DNA of 64,000 bases. It comes from Eublepharis macularius. Lineage: Eukaryota > Chordata > Lepidosauria > Squamata > Eublepharidae. Both the position numbers and the translations under genes were made by a program. Every line of letters begins with the position of its first letter. Position 1 is the first letter of the stretch. The notes below the pieces were generated by a model. The model ran no database searches. It was not told the DNA's origin and saw only the letters and a list, made by a program, of their open reading frames with translations. The stretch lies in assembly GCF_028583425.1 (NCBI RefSeq), contig NC_072801.1, positions 56,993,766-57,057,765 on the forward strand, in the 5' to 3' direction. Positions 21,412 through 34,200 of this stretch are shown one piece after another.

Positions 21412-22954
21412 ATGTCTGCTGAGAGCACTAGTGGCGGCGGAAGCCAGCGCCAGGCAAACTGGACAGAGGCCGAGAGAGTGCTGCTTTTTGGGCTCGTGGT
21501 GGAGAATGCGGAGGTCGCCCTGAGCACGCACAGGGGCGCCTCGTCCCGGTCTCGACGACGGGCATTCTGGCAGATGGCAGCTGACAGGGTCTCGGCTGTG
21601 GGCAACGCGCCCCGCACTGCTCACTCGGCAATGAAGCGCTGGAATGATTCTTTCGGGCCCGCGCGCAAACGAGTGCGCCTCCTCATGTCTCAGGGGGTTC
21701 CTTATGAGCGGGCCCTTGACGAGGGGCTCCCAGGCCCAGAGGCGGTCATGCGAGCGGTCATCCCGGAGGCGGTGGTGGGCGGCCTGGGCGTTGAGGTCCT
21801 GCCCGGTTAGTATTTGTGGATTCAGGGAGGCGAGGGGGGGGACGTATGGATCGTGGCACATGTGTGACAGGGCCTCTCCCGTGAGTAGGCACGGCCCCTG
21901 AGGGTCCAGACCCAAGCCAGGCGGAGGCAGAGGCAGCGGAGTCTGTGCCCCCCCTGGCAGAGAGCGGGGCCCAGGAACAGGCAGCCCTTCCACCGCCACA
22001 GCAAGCCCCTGCTGCCAGCGACGAGGAGCCTCAACCGGGCCCGTCGGGGGGCATGGATCCGGAGCACGGTATGTATCTGTGGCCCTGCTGCTGGTGGGGC
22101 CAGGGACCGGCTCGGCCGCCGGCCTCGGCCACACATCCAAGGCCACTCATGGCGCCGACCGGTCTCAAGACGAGGGGCTGTGGCCGCAGTTGGAATGGGT
22201 GTGCTTGGCCCGGCTCGGTGGCCTGTGGCAGCCCATGTTGGGCCGCTGCTCTTCCCTCCCTGGGGCCTCTTCCCACCCATGTCTCGCTCCAGCAGGGACC
22301 ATGCGCCTGGAGATAGGCGGGGAGGTGATTGCCCAGCTGCGCGAGCCGCCACCCTCCCGGAGGACCTCTGCTGCCGGAGCGGCTCTCCTGCAGTCGCTCG
22401 GCTTCCCTGTGTCGGTGGAGGGTGAAGGTGGCCCTGGGACTCCGCCGGTTCAGGACACCTCATCGACAGAGCCGCTCGAGGAGCTGTCCCAGCCTGCAGC
22501 ACCATCCCCTCCAGCCCCCCCGCCCCCGGGTGCCATGGGCCGTGTGCGGGAAGGACCTGGCTCCGCCTCTGAGGGGGAGGGGCCCATGGAGGGGATCCTT
22601 CCAGGCGCACGGGCTCGCGGCCCCCGCCCTGCCCAGCGGCTTCCCCCGACACTAGCCGCAATGTGGGCGGCGATCGAGAGGGAGCGGCTAGAGGTGCACG
22701 CTGCATGGGAGGAGGCGAACAACCGCGGCCGGGAGTTCATGGCTGCGGTACTGGAAGTGGGGGAAGGGGTCCGTGCCTCTCAAGTCCGTGCCGAAGCCCT
22801 GCTCGGGTGGCTCGTCGCCATCCTTGATCCTCCGGCCCCACCCGCTGCAGCAGCTCCACCCGCCCCAGAGGCACCCCTCCCTCGGGCCCAGTTGCGTGCG
22901 AGAGGCCGGGCCCGTGGACGGCCAAGGGGGTCCGGCCGCCGGCCTCGCCGGTGA
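21412..22954 (+). CDS. Harbinger Myb/SANT-like DNA-binding protein, three exons
   Basis: Exons 21,412-21,805, 21,889-22,068 and 22,296-22,954 have phase 1 junctions and join to an open frame of 410 residues. AATAAA lies at 23,061. Residues ~12-110 form a Myb/SANT-like (trihelix/MSANTD type) domain: ANWTEAERVLLFGLVVEN, a basic middle, and AMKRWNDSF. Exon 2 is acidic and Pro-rich. Exon 3 has a helical segment (MWAAIERERLEVHAAWEEAN through GWLVAIL). The basic tail contains RGRPRG, an AT-hook-like core. In this superfamily such a protein binds the transposon ends and brings the transposase to the nucleus; that role here is by analogy. An upstream in-frame Met at 21,355 is possible. Confidence 0.82.
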
Positions 22955-23697
22955 CCGCCGCTGCCGCCTTGGGGGTGGGGTGGGGTGTTTTGCTGCACAG
23001 ACGGCTCTCCTACACGCCTCCCCTTCCTCACGTCTGCTGGGGGAGGTGGGATGATATAATAATAAAGGCTGATTTCTGTGCAATGGGTGTCTGTGTTCTT
23101 TGCCTTGGGATGGGGACGAGGGGGCAGGCCCGCTGTGTCTGCCTCTTGGTGGCGGCCTCAGGCCAGCCCTCCCCTTCGGCGCCACTGGGGGGCTGTCCCC
23201 TGCTGCCAGAGACTGGCTGCTGCCCTGGATTCCTCATGGCAGGGCGCCTGCCAGTCCCATGCCAACCTCTCTGGACGCGGCCGCCAGGGACTTGGTGCTA
23301 CATTGGGCAAACGGGGGAAAGGCTTCTCAGACTACGCCCACCCCTCTCCTTCCCGACTGCGAGCCCCGCCCGACACACGAGCCGAGGCAGTCTGCCAGCA
23401 TGGGCGCGGTTTGCCTGCTGCTCTGGGGCCTGGCCGGGATCGCGTGCTGCCCATAGGCTGCGCCTTTCCTGGCCCCTCCCCCTGACGCTTGTCAGGAACA
23501 GCGCCCTTTGGCTGCGCCTGGCAGCGGCCGTGGATCAGACCCGCCCACAACACTTTCTGGTTCTCCAAAATTGCATCTCTGCGCCGCTGCGGGCGCCGCT
23601 GCGGCCACACTTTGCTGGCACAGGATCCGGCCCGGCGGCGCCGCCACACCACCAGTGCAGCCGCGTCGGCGTTGGGGCCGGCCATAGGATTGCGCTG
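22955..23697 (+). other. Harbinger right end: 3' UTR and terminal GC-rich region
   Basis: This contains the Myb-like gene polyA signal (AATAAA at 23,061) and ~600 bp of GC-rich sequence up to the terminal inverted repeat. No gene is supported. Confidence 0.6.
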
Positions 23698-24995
23698 TTA
23701 ATCTAAGAGTCCCTTGGAATCTTCCTAAATGAACTAGAAAACCTCTGTTCAGAAGTAATAAACACGTTTTATTTTATGTAAAGGTTTTCATTGGTTTATT
23801 GCATATAGCTGTTTTACTGTCTTGTTTTGTGGATTTTGCCTTTCCACTCTTCACTCTGTATCTTTTAAAGGGAATAAAGATTTTTATTATTTAACAGTTA
23901 TTTTTTCTCTCATTTTTTGGACTGCTTCCTGAAACTGGGAACCTGGTATACATAGGTGATCTCAAAGTTAATTAGCCAGAATGTGCAAGTGTGTTCTTAC
24001 ACATGTAAAAGGACATGTTTGAATGTTATAGCCCCCACAAGGGTACCTATTTGGGTAACATCTTTTGACTGGAGAGTCTGACAGACACTACTGAAGAACT
24101 CACAACAGCAGAATTTATTCCACCACCAAGTCGTTCTTGTATACTCCCTCTAATTAGAAAATACATAAGGAGAAAGGAGACTGTCCAAAACACTTGAGGA
24201 TTTTGTAACAGACTTTACAATTTGAGGTTCATTTTTAGTTTATTGGAAAGTAGATAGGTCTGTAACTGCACTTCACTGCTGATGATAAGAAGTTTGTCCT
24301 GTTGGAGAGTAAGTTGAAGTTTCTGGGCAGATTAGGTCACTCTATACAAAAAGAGAAAAAGGGAAAAGAGGAAATAAAGATAGTGGAAAGAATAAAAAGG
24401 GTCCACTGAAAGAGCAAAGGAATAAAACATGTTGTTCTAAATCTTCCCTTGTGTTTTTCACTGGTATGCAACAAGATCCAAAACATGTTTAATTTTTTAA
24501 ATATAGAAACATTTATCAGTATCCTACACTCAAAGAGACTGCCCATAGATGAAAGTGTTTCCTTTTGCTCTGGCTTCATGCCATGGTCTTGTGTTTTGGT
24601 GTCCTTGTCTTATTGTAATTTACTTAAAGCATTACTTGCTTGGAAAAGAAAACTCCTATTCTGATATGCTAACAAGTTTTTCTTCAGTTCAACAGGGAAT
24701 CTCCAATTTTGCATTTGTTATTATCCTTCCTTTCAATTATCAAAAGAACCATAATCAGCTTACCAAAATCTCCATGGACTTCTGGAATACACATGGATCA
24801 CTCAGATATGGCATAAATATGCCCCTAGCTTTCTGAACTGGAGCTAGGTGCTAAAAACACACATCTATATGATTTCTGTTAGTGTATATTTTAGACTTAT
24901 TGCTCCAGGTCTATCAGAGGAAAGATCGTTCCTAAGAATTCTGTTGTAGACTTTAAAAGCAGAATCTGTTTCTGGAGAAAACACTTGAACTTAGA
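23698..24995 (+). other. V2R gene 1 upstream region
   Basis: 23,755-24,165 is the better-preserved twin of 12,440-12,880. The segment 23,700-23,760 continues the V2R downstream homology that the Harbinger element interrupted. 24,170-24,995 is AT-rich, with no ORF supported and no clear TATA or CCAAT element chosen. Confidence 0.6.
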
Positions 24996-25210
24996 ATGGT
25001 GGTATTCATGTTGTTGAAGCTGTTGCTTCTGTCTGATGGGGTATGCCAAACTCACATCATTCAATGCAGGATTAGAAATTCGCACTCAGTACTTCAACAG
25101 TATAATCAATCAGGAGACCTCTTTGTCGGTGGCATCGCTTCCCTGAGCATCAACAACTATCCAATAGAATTCAAAGACTATTCCCAGCTGGCACCGTTTG
25201 AAGACCTTGT
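24996..25210 (+). CDS. V2R gene 1 exon 1
   Basis: Encodes the signal peptide (MLLKLLLL core) and the start of the ectodomain ([15 protein letters not shown]). It ends at a GTAAGC donor in phase 2. The ATG at 24,996 aligns codon for codon with that of gene 2, which supports it over the internal Met at 25,008. Confidence 0.88.
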
Positions 25211-28200
25211 GTAAGCAGTCTTTTTTAAAAATGTGATGTTTCATTTTCTTTACCCTCCCCGCACCCAAGGGATTAATCCTAGAAGCTATGGACTAGTGCA
25301 TATTTCTCATATAATGTGACCATATTTGTTGGCCCAGTATTTTACCATAATTATACAGACTGAGAAAAATGACAGATCACTAGTTCCTCTGTGTACTTCT
25401 TCCTGTTGCTACATGAAAACATATTCATTGATTCGGATTATTAGTCCACCTATTTGTTCACCTATCTGTCCACCTCTGTGTGGCAGTGGGTTTCTTTCAG
25501 AAAAAAATCCTTTCCAACAACTTGTTTCTTTTATTGTTTTAATTGGACATGCTAGGGATTGATCTTGGGGTTTCAGCATGCAAAATGCATTTGTTGTACA
25601 GCTTCTGTGTAACCCATTTCCATTGGCTCAAAGCAATCTGCTGAACAGCAAGAAATTGCTCAATGAATAGTGGGTTGAAAAACCGGTTCCCTGTTTGCCC
25701 TGGAGAAGAGGACTTCAGCCAAACTAGAGGGTGTTCAAGCATCCCTATTCAGCATATGAACCATACTTGTCATCTTTAAAAATAATAAAATCAATGTGTC
25801 ATCTCTAAGGAACCATAACTAGCAGGTATCCTCCCCAAAGTTACCAAGCAATGGTCCTTCCCACTCCCATCCCAGTCCAGGATCAGTAATATTGAAAACT
25901 GTTTTAGTGGTTCTTCTGAGGGCAGGTATAACTCTGCAGAAAAAAAGTTTAGCTATCTCAAAATTGGCCATTGGCTTCAAGATGCAGGACAAAACATGAT
26001 GAGAATTGGAACACCCTGGCCCATGTAATCTTTCAAAAAACCCTCCCCTTTTTGCATTGGAAACTATGGATTGTCTCTGTAACTCATCCGAAGCATTTGA
26101 AAATTGTCCCCCAAGTTCAAAATGATGATGGGAGTTGCAGTGTCGAAAATAGAGAGTTTTGGGTACTCCGGATGCCCTCTGATGGCATTTGCCATAGAAG
26201 CCAAGGTTGTCTGTGGCAAGTATAACTCATCTGACTATAGAATGAGGCATTCAAAAATTGGCAGCCAGCTTCAGGATGATCATGGCAGCTCTAGTGCTGG
26301 AAATGGAGGGAATCAGGAGGACATCCTAGCCCAGATTATCTTCAGAAGTCACCCACCCCACCCAATGCTATTTGTAAAGACTAGCTTAGGCTGTCTGTCT
26401 ATGGCAGGGTCAACTCATCAGGAAGTGAATCTGGGAATGTCAAAACTGGCCACCCACTTCAGAATGATTGTGCATGTAGTAGGGCCAGAAATGAAGTGAA
26501 TCGCACGCTGGCCCAGATTATCACCAGAACAGTTCCTCCCATGCTATTTATAATGGAACCTAGGTTTTTCTGTCTGTGCCAGATGTAACTCATCAGAAAA
26601 TAAAGCCAGGTGCCTCATCCCTGGCCAGCAGCTTCTAGATGATGAGACTTGTACTGTCAAAAATGAAGGTAATTGGAACATCCTTACCAACATTATCATG
26701 AGAAATCCTCCACATCCATGCTATTTGCAATGGATGCCAAAGTCCATTCTTTTTGGCAGGCATAATTCATCAGAAAATGAAGCTAGGAGTCTCCACATTG
26801 GCAGCCAACTTTAGGATGATGCCTTGCCTCGCTCAAACAGACAGGAATTGGAACATCTTTGCTCAATTTGTCTGCCAAATCTCTCTCTGCTATTTGAAAT
26901 GGCAGCAAAGTTTTATTCATAAGAATCCAGCAAGGGTGGGCAACATATACAGAGAAAATGACCTTTCTCTTACAAAACAATGAGGTTCAACAACTACCAT
27001 GACCTATCAGAGCCCATCTGGTGTAGTAGTTAGAGTATCTGAAAAGGATCTAAGAGATCCAAGTTTGAACGGCCAATCTACCACAGAAGCTTGCTGGCTG
27101 ATCTTGGGCCAATCAAACCCTCTCAGAAGAACATTCTTCACAGGTTTGTTGTAGTGAGGATATATGAAGGAGAGGAGATTGCTGAGAGCTGCTTTGGGCC
27201 CTTATTGGGGAGAAAAACAAAGCATGACCTTTAATTTTGGCTACAATTAGCAAAAAAGGACAATTCTTCGGGTTGTTGCTTCATCCACTCTTACTGTAAC
27301 TTTTTGGCAGGAGACAGAACTGCTTGTTCTGTATCCACACCATAGTTAATCATCATGAGTCAAGCAAGTTATGGGTTTAGCAGGTGGAGTGAGGAGGCAC
27401 AATTCGAATAAATCATATAAATGAAGGAGATACCGAATATGGTGTGATGATTTTAAAAAGTGTATAGTGGCCATCTTTTACAGCATGCAACTCTCATTCC
27501 AGAGCTGTGCCTAAGAATTATCAGCACATCCTGGCTTTGGTATTTGCAGTAAAGGAGATCAATGAAAACCCTCAGATCATGCCCAATGTCTCCTTGGGCT
27601 TCCATATCTATGACAGCTATTTCAATTCAAGATGGGCTTATGATGTCACAATGAGACTTACATCTACACAAGACCAATTTTTCCCCAACTATAAATGTGA
27701 TTCCCAGAATAATCTGATAGCAGTCATTGGAGGACTAGACAGTGACATCTCACTACATGTGGCAACAATACTGGGTAACTACAAGATCCCACAGGTAAAA
27801 TGTGTGTGTCTACACCATGAGAAATTAACATTATATTTTCTTCCAGTTCAAGAAATAAATAATCAGGTGGATGTTATTTTGGGGGGTTGTTGGGAAAGGG
27901 CGATCAGTTTTTGTGGCTCATTTATATCTAAGAACAAAAAATGCAAGGGAATCCTCATGGGGATAGTCAAAGAAGTAAAGCAAGAACTGTGCCATACTTT
28001 GGGTACATTAGTTAAGCATCCCTCACAATATTGTAAAGGTGTTCAAACCTGTTACTATATTACCGGAGTGGTATGGGATCTACTTCTGCATGGGAAACTC
28101 CCTGCCACTAGAAGGAAGGAAAGAATGTCATTGGTTTAACTGAAGCAAATACAAAGACCTATCAATAACTCTGCAGTACTGAGGGCCTGCGAAAGAACTT

Positions 28201-31200
28201 CCCATTGTCCAAATAGCCAACTGCACTGGTTCTGGACGTGCCCGGTCCACACACTGAATGGAAGAGGGTGAAAACACGTATCTTTGAAGACCTGTGGAAA
28301 TCTAGCTTTGTACCCACAGTGTTTTTTATAGAAATCAAGGACCCATAGATTACATAGTGAAACCACTAAAAGTATTTTGCATGAAATAAAATTCCAAATG
28401 ATTTAATGGTACATATGAGCTTACAGTATGCACAGTTCCCATATCAAAAAATAACCTGGTGAGTCTGCTCTGGGCAAGACTTGCTGAGCAGTTATAGACA
28501 GAAAATGATCACTATGCATCAGTTGGTTCCAAAGATTAGAGGTTCTTTTAAAACAGATCGTGGGTTTCGTATTGCATTCAGGGATGCCATCCAATATATT
28601 CCAGTGTTTGGAAATGCTCTTACAGAGACCATCCGTTACATGGTTAAATGAGAAATTGCGCACTGGCCTCCCAAGGTCAGGTTTTTTGTTACTTTGAAGC
28701 ACACCCTCCAACATGTGTGTAGCATACCCTCCAACAGTTAAATTACCTCCTAACGCTAAGGATTCTTTCTGCAAGTTTATTGTTTCAGAGCAATTTCTAC
28801 ACAATCTAAGGAACTGACTAAATGACATATTCCTTTTAATATATAATGGATGATGGATGATGACTATGGAATCTTAAGAAAGAAATCTTATCTGTGGGTT
28901 TTTTTGTACAGGGCTGTGTGCATCTTATTATCTATGACATAAACCATATCTAAAATATTAACCTGACACTTGTCCATATGTAATTCATACTTTATATTTT
29001 CATCTTGTTGGCCTAGCCAGTTATGGAATCTTATTAGTTGCTCCCGATTTCCTCTCCATAATAAAAACATATCATCAATGTAATTCATTTCATTTTGCAC
29101 TTTGCAGAGGCAATGGCATTAGAGTAGATAAACTTCTGTTCAAAGAAACCTGTAGTGTCGTGGAAGAACCATTGACAATACCTTTTTTTCTGTCAGTAGA
29201 ATATATGATTAAACAAGACATAATTTCTTTTAGGAGCAATTTCTGCCAATCCTACCAAAAAGGCGGTGGGTGGGTAACATTGTTGTCTGCTGTTTAACAT
29301 GTTAAGTGCTAATAAAGCATCATCCTGTGGAATATTGGTGCAGAGAGAAATTACATCTAAGCTAACTAGGAGAACAACCATCTCAACAGTATTTAATGCA
29401 CCTCGTTTCGTAATGAAATCGGTGGTGTCCTTTACCTGAGATTGTATCATAAGGACAAAGGGCCTCAGATGATAACCCACATATTTAGATATTTATTCCA
29501 ATACTGAATCATAGAGAGACATCACTGGCCTCTAAGGAGGAGGAAATACATTTTTACGGATCTTGGGTAGGACATAAAACACTGTGGTACTGAGATCAGA
29601 GTTGTGGAGAAACTGCTTCTCATGGAAAGAAATATATCCTATGGAAAGAATCTCATGAAGGAGGGTCCTAATCTCTGTTTGAATAGATTTCAGTGAGTCA
29701 GAGTCACATGGGGTGTAATGCACCCAATTATTAAGCGCTTCATCATTTCTAGTTCATAGTCCTACCTGTTCTGTATAACAGTAGTTCCCCTCATACTATG
29801 CTTTTAGATCATCCAGAACATCTTTTTCATAACCCTCCTTTAAAAATACCAAAAGAAACCAAATATTAAGGGACTAACAACCAGGCAAATACAACCAAAG
29901 CACTCTACAGGTAGGCAGAATGGGGGGCACAATCTGATACTCAAAATGTAAACTTTATGTATTATGGAAAACAAAGAAATTACATGGCATTTTAAAATGT
30001 AGAAAGCCCAGTCCAATAGGTGGACCTAAGCAAGTCATCATCCTTTTAGTCTCTACTCCTTATGTGTAACACATAAATCGACCTGAAAAGGTTGTTGTAA
30101 TGGGTGCTTACAGATGTATGCAAAATTCCTTGAAAACTTGAAAATAATAAATATTACTATTATTATTCAGTCTTTGCACCCCAAATCCATCTTTAGCTCA
30201 TCTACGGCTCTGCTCCAGTGATGAAGGACCAATCTCCAGGTTATTCCATTTACCAGATGGCCCCTCCTGAAGCACTTCAGTATGCTGGAATCGGAGCTTT
30301 ACTGCAGCATTTTAAATGGACTTGGGTTGGGATCATTACTATGGATGATGACAACGGAGAAAAAATTGTGCAAACTTTGCTTTCAGTGTTTTCCCAGCAC
30401 AGTATTTGCATTGCCTTCATAGAAAGAAGTCCCAGATCAAATTTTGTTTCAGGAATTTTGGACATTATGGAACAGGCAGCAAAAATACATGACAGAATCA
30501 TGGATAGCAAAGCCAACGTATTTGTGGTATTTGGGCAATCTACTTCTGTCATTGATTTGAGATGGTTGCCACAACTGTCAGGAAGAAAAAACATCGAATG
30601 GGAAACAAAAGGAAAAGTGTGGATTCTGACGGCCCAGATGGAGCTCAATGCATTCATCTATCAAAGGTCCTGGGGTACAGATATAATCCATGGCGCCCTG
30701 TCCTTCACCATTCATTCCAGTGACCCTCCTGGGTTTCAACAGTTTGTTGCAAGCAGATGCCCTTCCAGAACAAAAGGAGATGGTTTTATCAAGGATTTTT
30801 GGCAACAGGCCTTTGGTTGTGCATTCCCAAATTCAACTCCAGATAACATAAAGGGTAACATCTGCACTGGGGAGGAGAAGCTGGAGGACCTTCCTGGGCC
30901 TTTTTTTGAAATGAGCATGACTGGGCACAGCTATAACATCTATAATGCTGTCTATGCTGTGGCACATGCTCTACATGCCATGCAGTCATTCCGAAGCAAA
31001 CACAGAACAACAATGAATAGAAAGAAACCGAATCTTGCAGGGCAGGACCACTGGCAGGTAAGGCTAGAGGAGGCAAAGACGGGAAAGCTCTTCAGCAGAT
31101 GTCACACTCACAAGAGACCTTAATCTGTGTACTGAAGAGCCTCTTCACATTCTTTCTGAGTGTCCATCTTTGTCATTCTCTGGTTCATGTTACAGTCAGC

Positions 31201-34200
31201 AGTCATAATTTTCCTCTGTGGTCTGTGAACTTGATGTATGCATAGTTTGTAATATTGTATTTTTAATTCATAGATGGTGCAATCCTAAAAAGATTTACCC
31301 CCTTCAAAGCCCATTGATTTCAAAGGATTGGAAGCGGGGGGGGGGACTCTGCTTAGGGCTGCAGTGATAGTGTCCTCTCCTGATTATAGAGCCGAGACTT
31401 ATTAATGCTATAGTAATTTAAGCTACCCAGTAGGGGTGTGCATTAGAGGTGGGCACAAACAGCAATACGAATGGAAAAAAAGATTGATAACAGCTGCTGA
31501 GGGTAAAGGCAGAAGTGAAACAGAGGGTAAATAATATATCCACCCTCTGGGTGGTTGGGTTAAGAAATTCCCTGAGCTATCAAAGACAGTGTAGTGGAGC
31601 TGTTACAATACATGGCTTCTTTAAGATATAATCGAATCTTCCTCTTTACAAAAGAGAAATTGATTAGAAACTGACTCAAATCCCTTAGAAGAGGAATAGA
31701 AACAGGTTGCTGGATTTCAGGGGAAAATTCAGCAGAGAAATCCTCTTAATGACCCCATTTTGGGAATATGATCAAATGGCTGGTAACACTAGCAGCCCTT
31801 TGACAGCCTAATGGACAGGATAGCCCACACTAAGATAAGGAAGGAAAGTTAATAAATACAAAGATCAGTTGTTAGCTCATATAACCAATCTTACCCCAAG
31901 TTTATGCCTCATACAGTCATATCAGGGTGGGCAGTCAAAGATCCAACAGCTTGTCGCTCAGCTGCTGCCTTTTCTAAACTTTTCTCCTTTTCCTTCTAGC
32001 TCCATCACTTCCTGAGAGGGGTTGCCTTTAACAACAATGCTGGGAACCAAATTTCATTCAACAAGAATGGGCAGTTGGTAGCTGGCTATGACATTATGAA
32101 CTGGATTTTTGCCTCAAACCAGTCCTTTCACAGGGTGAAGGTTGGGAGAATGGGTCTCCAGGCTGCTCTAAAACAAGCATTCACCATCAGTGAGGCAGAA
32201 ATAACATGGCCAAGCTCATTCAACCAGGTAGGGTCCATTAAAGTTTGAGACGTCTTTTAGCCATAGATGGACACTCAGTCTTAGACAGATGGATCCTTTA
32301 ATTTATATAGAAAACTTCAGGGATTCCAGACAATCAGCCTAAATATAATCTTTCTCCCCCTGCCACTCTTTTGATTAGGCGCTGCCTATTTCTGTATGTA
32401 GTGGGAGTTGCCATCCTGGCTACAGGAAGCACGTGAAGGAGGGAGAGCAATTTTGTTGCTATGACTGCATCCCATGCCCAGAAGGGAAGGTTTCAGAACA
32501 GAAGGGTAAGAAACATGTACACACTAATCAGTCAAGTTGTCCATGCGGACATGCTTTTAAAACCATAAACATATGGTGATTCCCTAAGTTCACATTTTGA
32601 ACATTGGTTGGAAAGGTGGGGAGGTATGGGCTGAGAGGAAGCAGCTGATGAGGACAAGATCTGATGTGTGTATAGATTCCCTGTCTCAAAGGAATAAGGA
32701 CGGAAAGTTCTGATGAGAAAGTTCTGATGAAGACATCTTTCTGTGTTGGGGCTGAGTTGCTCATTGCATGTCCAAAACTAGGATTCTTCCTTGATCTTCA
32801 GTGAATATTTCCTGAAAGAAAAGGATCCTGCAAACTTTTATTTTATGTCATGACTCATGAATGACACTTAACCAGGGCTTTTTTTCAGCTGGAACGCGGT
32901 GGAACGGAGTTCCGGCACCTCTTGAAAATGGTCACATGGCCGGTGCCCCCCCCCCGATCTCCAGATAGATCTCCTGATCTCCAAGTGCGGAGGGCAATCT
33001 AAACTCCCCTCTGTCTGGAGATCAGGGGGCAGGGCCACCAGCCATGTGACCATTTTTGCTGAGGGCAATTTAAACGTTAAAAAACTCCCCCTTTGTTCCA
33101 GCTGACCCAAAGTGACATCATTGTGCAGTCCCGGGAATGTGCGCGTACTTGGTGCATGTGCATGTGGTACCAGGGGCACCACCTCCCGCCAGAAGTTGCC
33201 CCCTGTGCTGGCAACCCACTGAGTTCCACCACCTATTTTCCCAGAAAAAAAGCCCTGCACTTAACCATGTGCAACAACATACATTTAAGCAACACACTGG
33301 GATATCTAGAGGTTTCACTGTGGTTCCTATAGCCCAATGCAGCTGTAGTTTTTCCAGACCTTAGAACTCCAGAGACCATTTTTAGCATAATGAACTATAA
33401 CTCTCACCGTAATCTGCCTGCCACATTTCTGCATATCTCTTGTTTTAAGGTGAAAATACCCTGAAACACACATAGGAAACTGTAAAAACGTGTTGGTATG
33501 TTTTTCATCATATTTTGATTGAGATTGCAACATTTTCTTTTTTTTCAGACATGAATGACTGCTATAAATGCCCAAATGAAAAATTTCCAAACAAAAACCA
33601 GGATTTATGTATTCCCAAGGATATCTCTTTCTTGTGTTATGATGAACCTTTGGGACTCAGCTTAGGCTTTCTTCCTCTCGCTCTCTCTTTGATCACCGTT
33701 CTGGTGTTGGGAACATTTATAAAGCACCAAGAGACTCCTATTGTCAAAGCAAACAACCGAAGCCTCACCTACACTCTCCTCATCTCCCTTCTGCTCTGCT
33801 TCCTTTCTGCCCTGCTGTTCATTGGCCAGCCTGAGGTGGTGACCTGCTGCCTCCGCCAAACTGCCTTTGGCACCATCTTTTCAGTGGCCATTTCTTGCAT
33901 ACTGGCAAAGACCATCACTGTGGTCCTGGCATTCATGGCTACCAAACCAGGAAGCAGGATGAGGAAATGGGTGGGGAAAAGACTGGCCAACTCCATCGTT
34001 CTTTCCTGCTCCCTTGTCCAAGGAGGCATTTGTGCTGTGTGGCTAGCCACATCTCCTCCGTTCCCAGATGTTGACATGCACTCAGTCACTGAAGAACTTA
34101 TAGTGGAATGTAATGAAGGTTCTGTGGTTCTGTTTTACTGTGTGTTGGGATATATGGGTTTCCTGGCCATCATTAGCTTTACTGTAGCCTTTCTCGCCAG

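Larger units (their letters stand above)
15678..23697. mobile_element. PIF/Harbinger DNA transposon, ~8.0 kb, multi-gene
   Basis: The left end after TAA reads CAGCCCAATCCTAAG. The right end is the complement of CAGCGCAATCCTATGG followed by TTAA, giving ~14-bp inverted ends and a TAA-type target, as expected for PIF/Harbinger. The interior is very GC- and CpG-rich, unlike the AT-rich flanks. It encodes a HARBI1-like transposase (minus), a Myb/SANT-like protein (plus), a spliced unknown gene (plus) and a possible small fourth unit. The flanks at 15,640 and 23,700 align to one continuous stretch near 36,600-36,700, which acts as an empty site. Most Harbinger elements are shorter and have two genes. 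Confidence 0.87.

Noticed and set aside
21373..22706. Long minus-strand frames opposite the Myb-like gene
   Set aside because: They are shadows of a GC-rich coding region with no recognisable domain.
27507..28139. A 210-codon frame continuing past V2R gene 1 exon 2
   Set aside because: Only the part up to 27,794 is exon. It then reads through a GT donor into intron; the tail has no receptor similarity.
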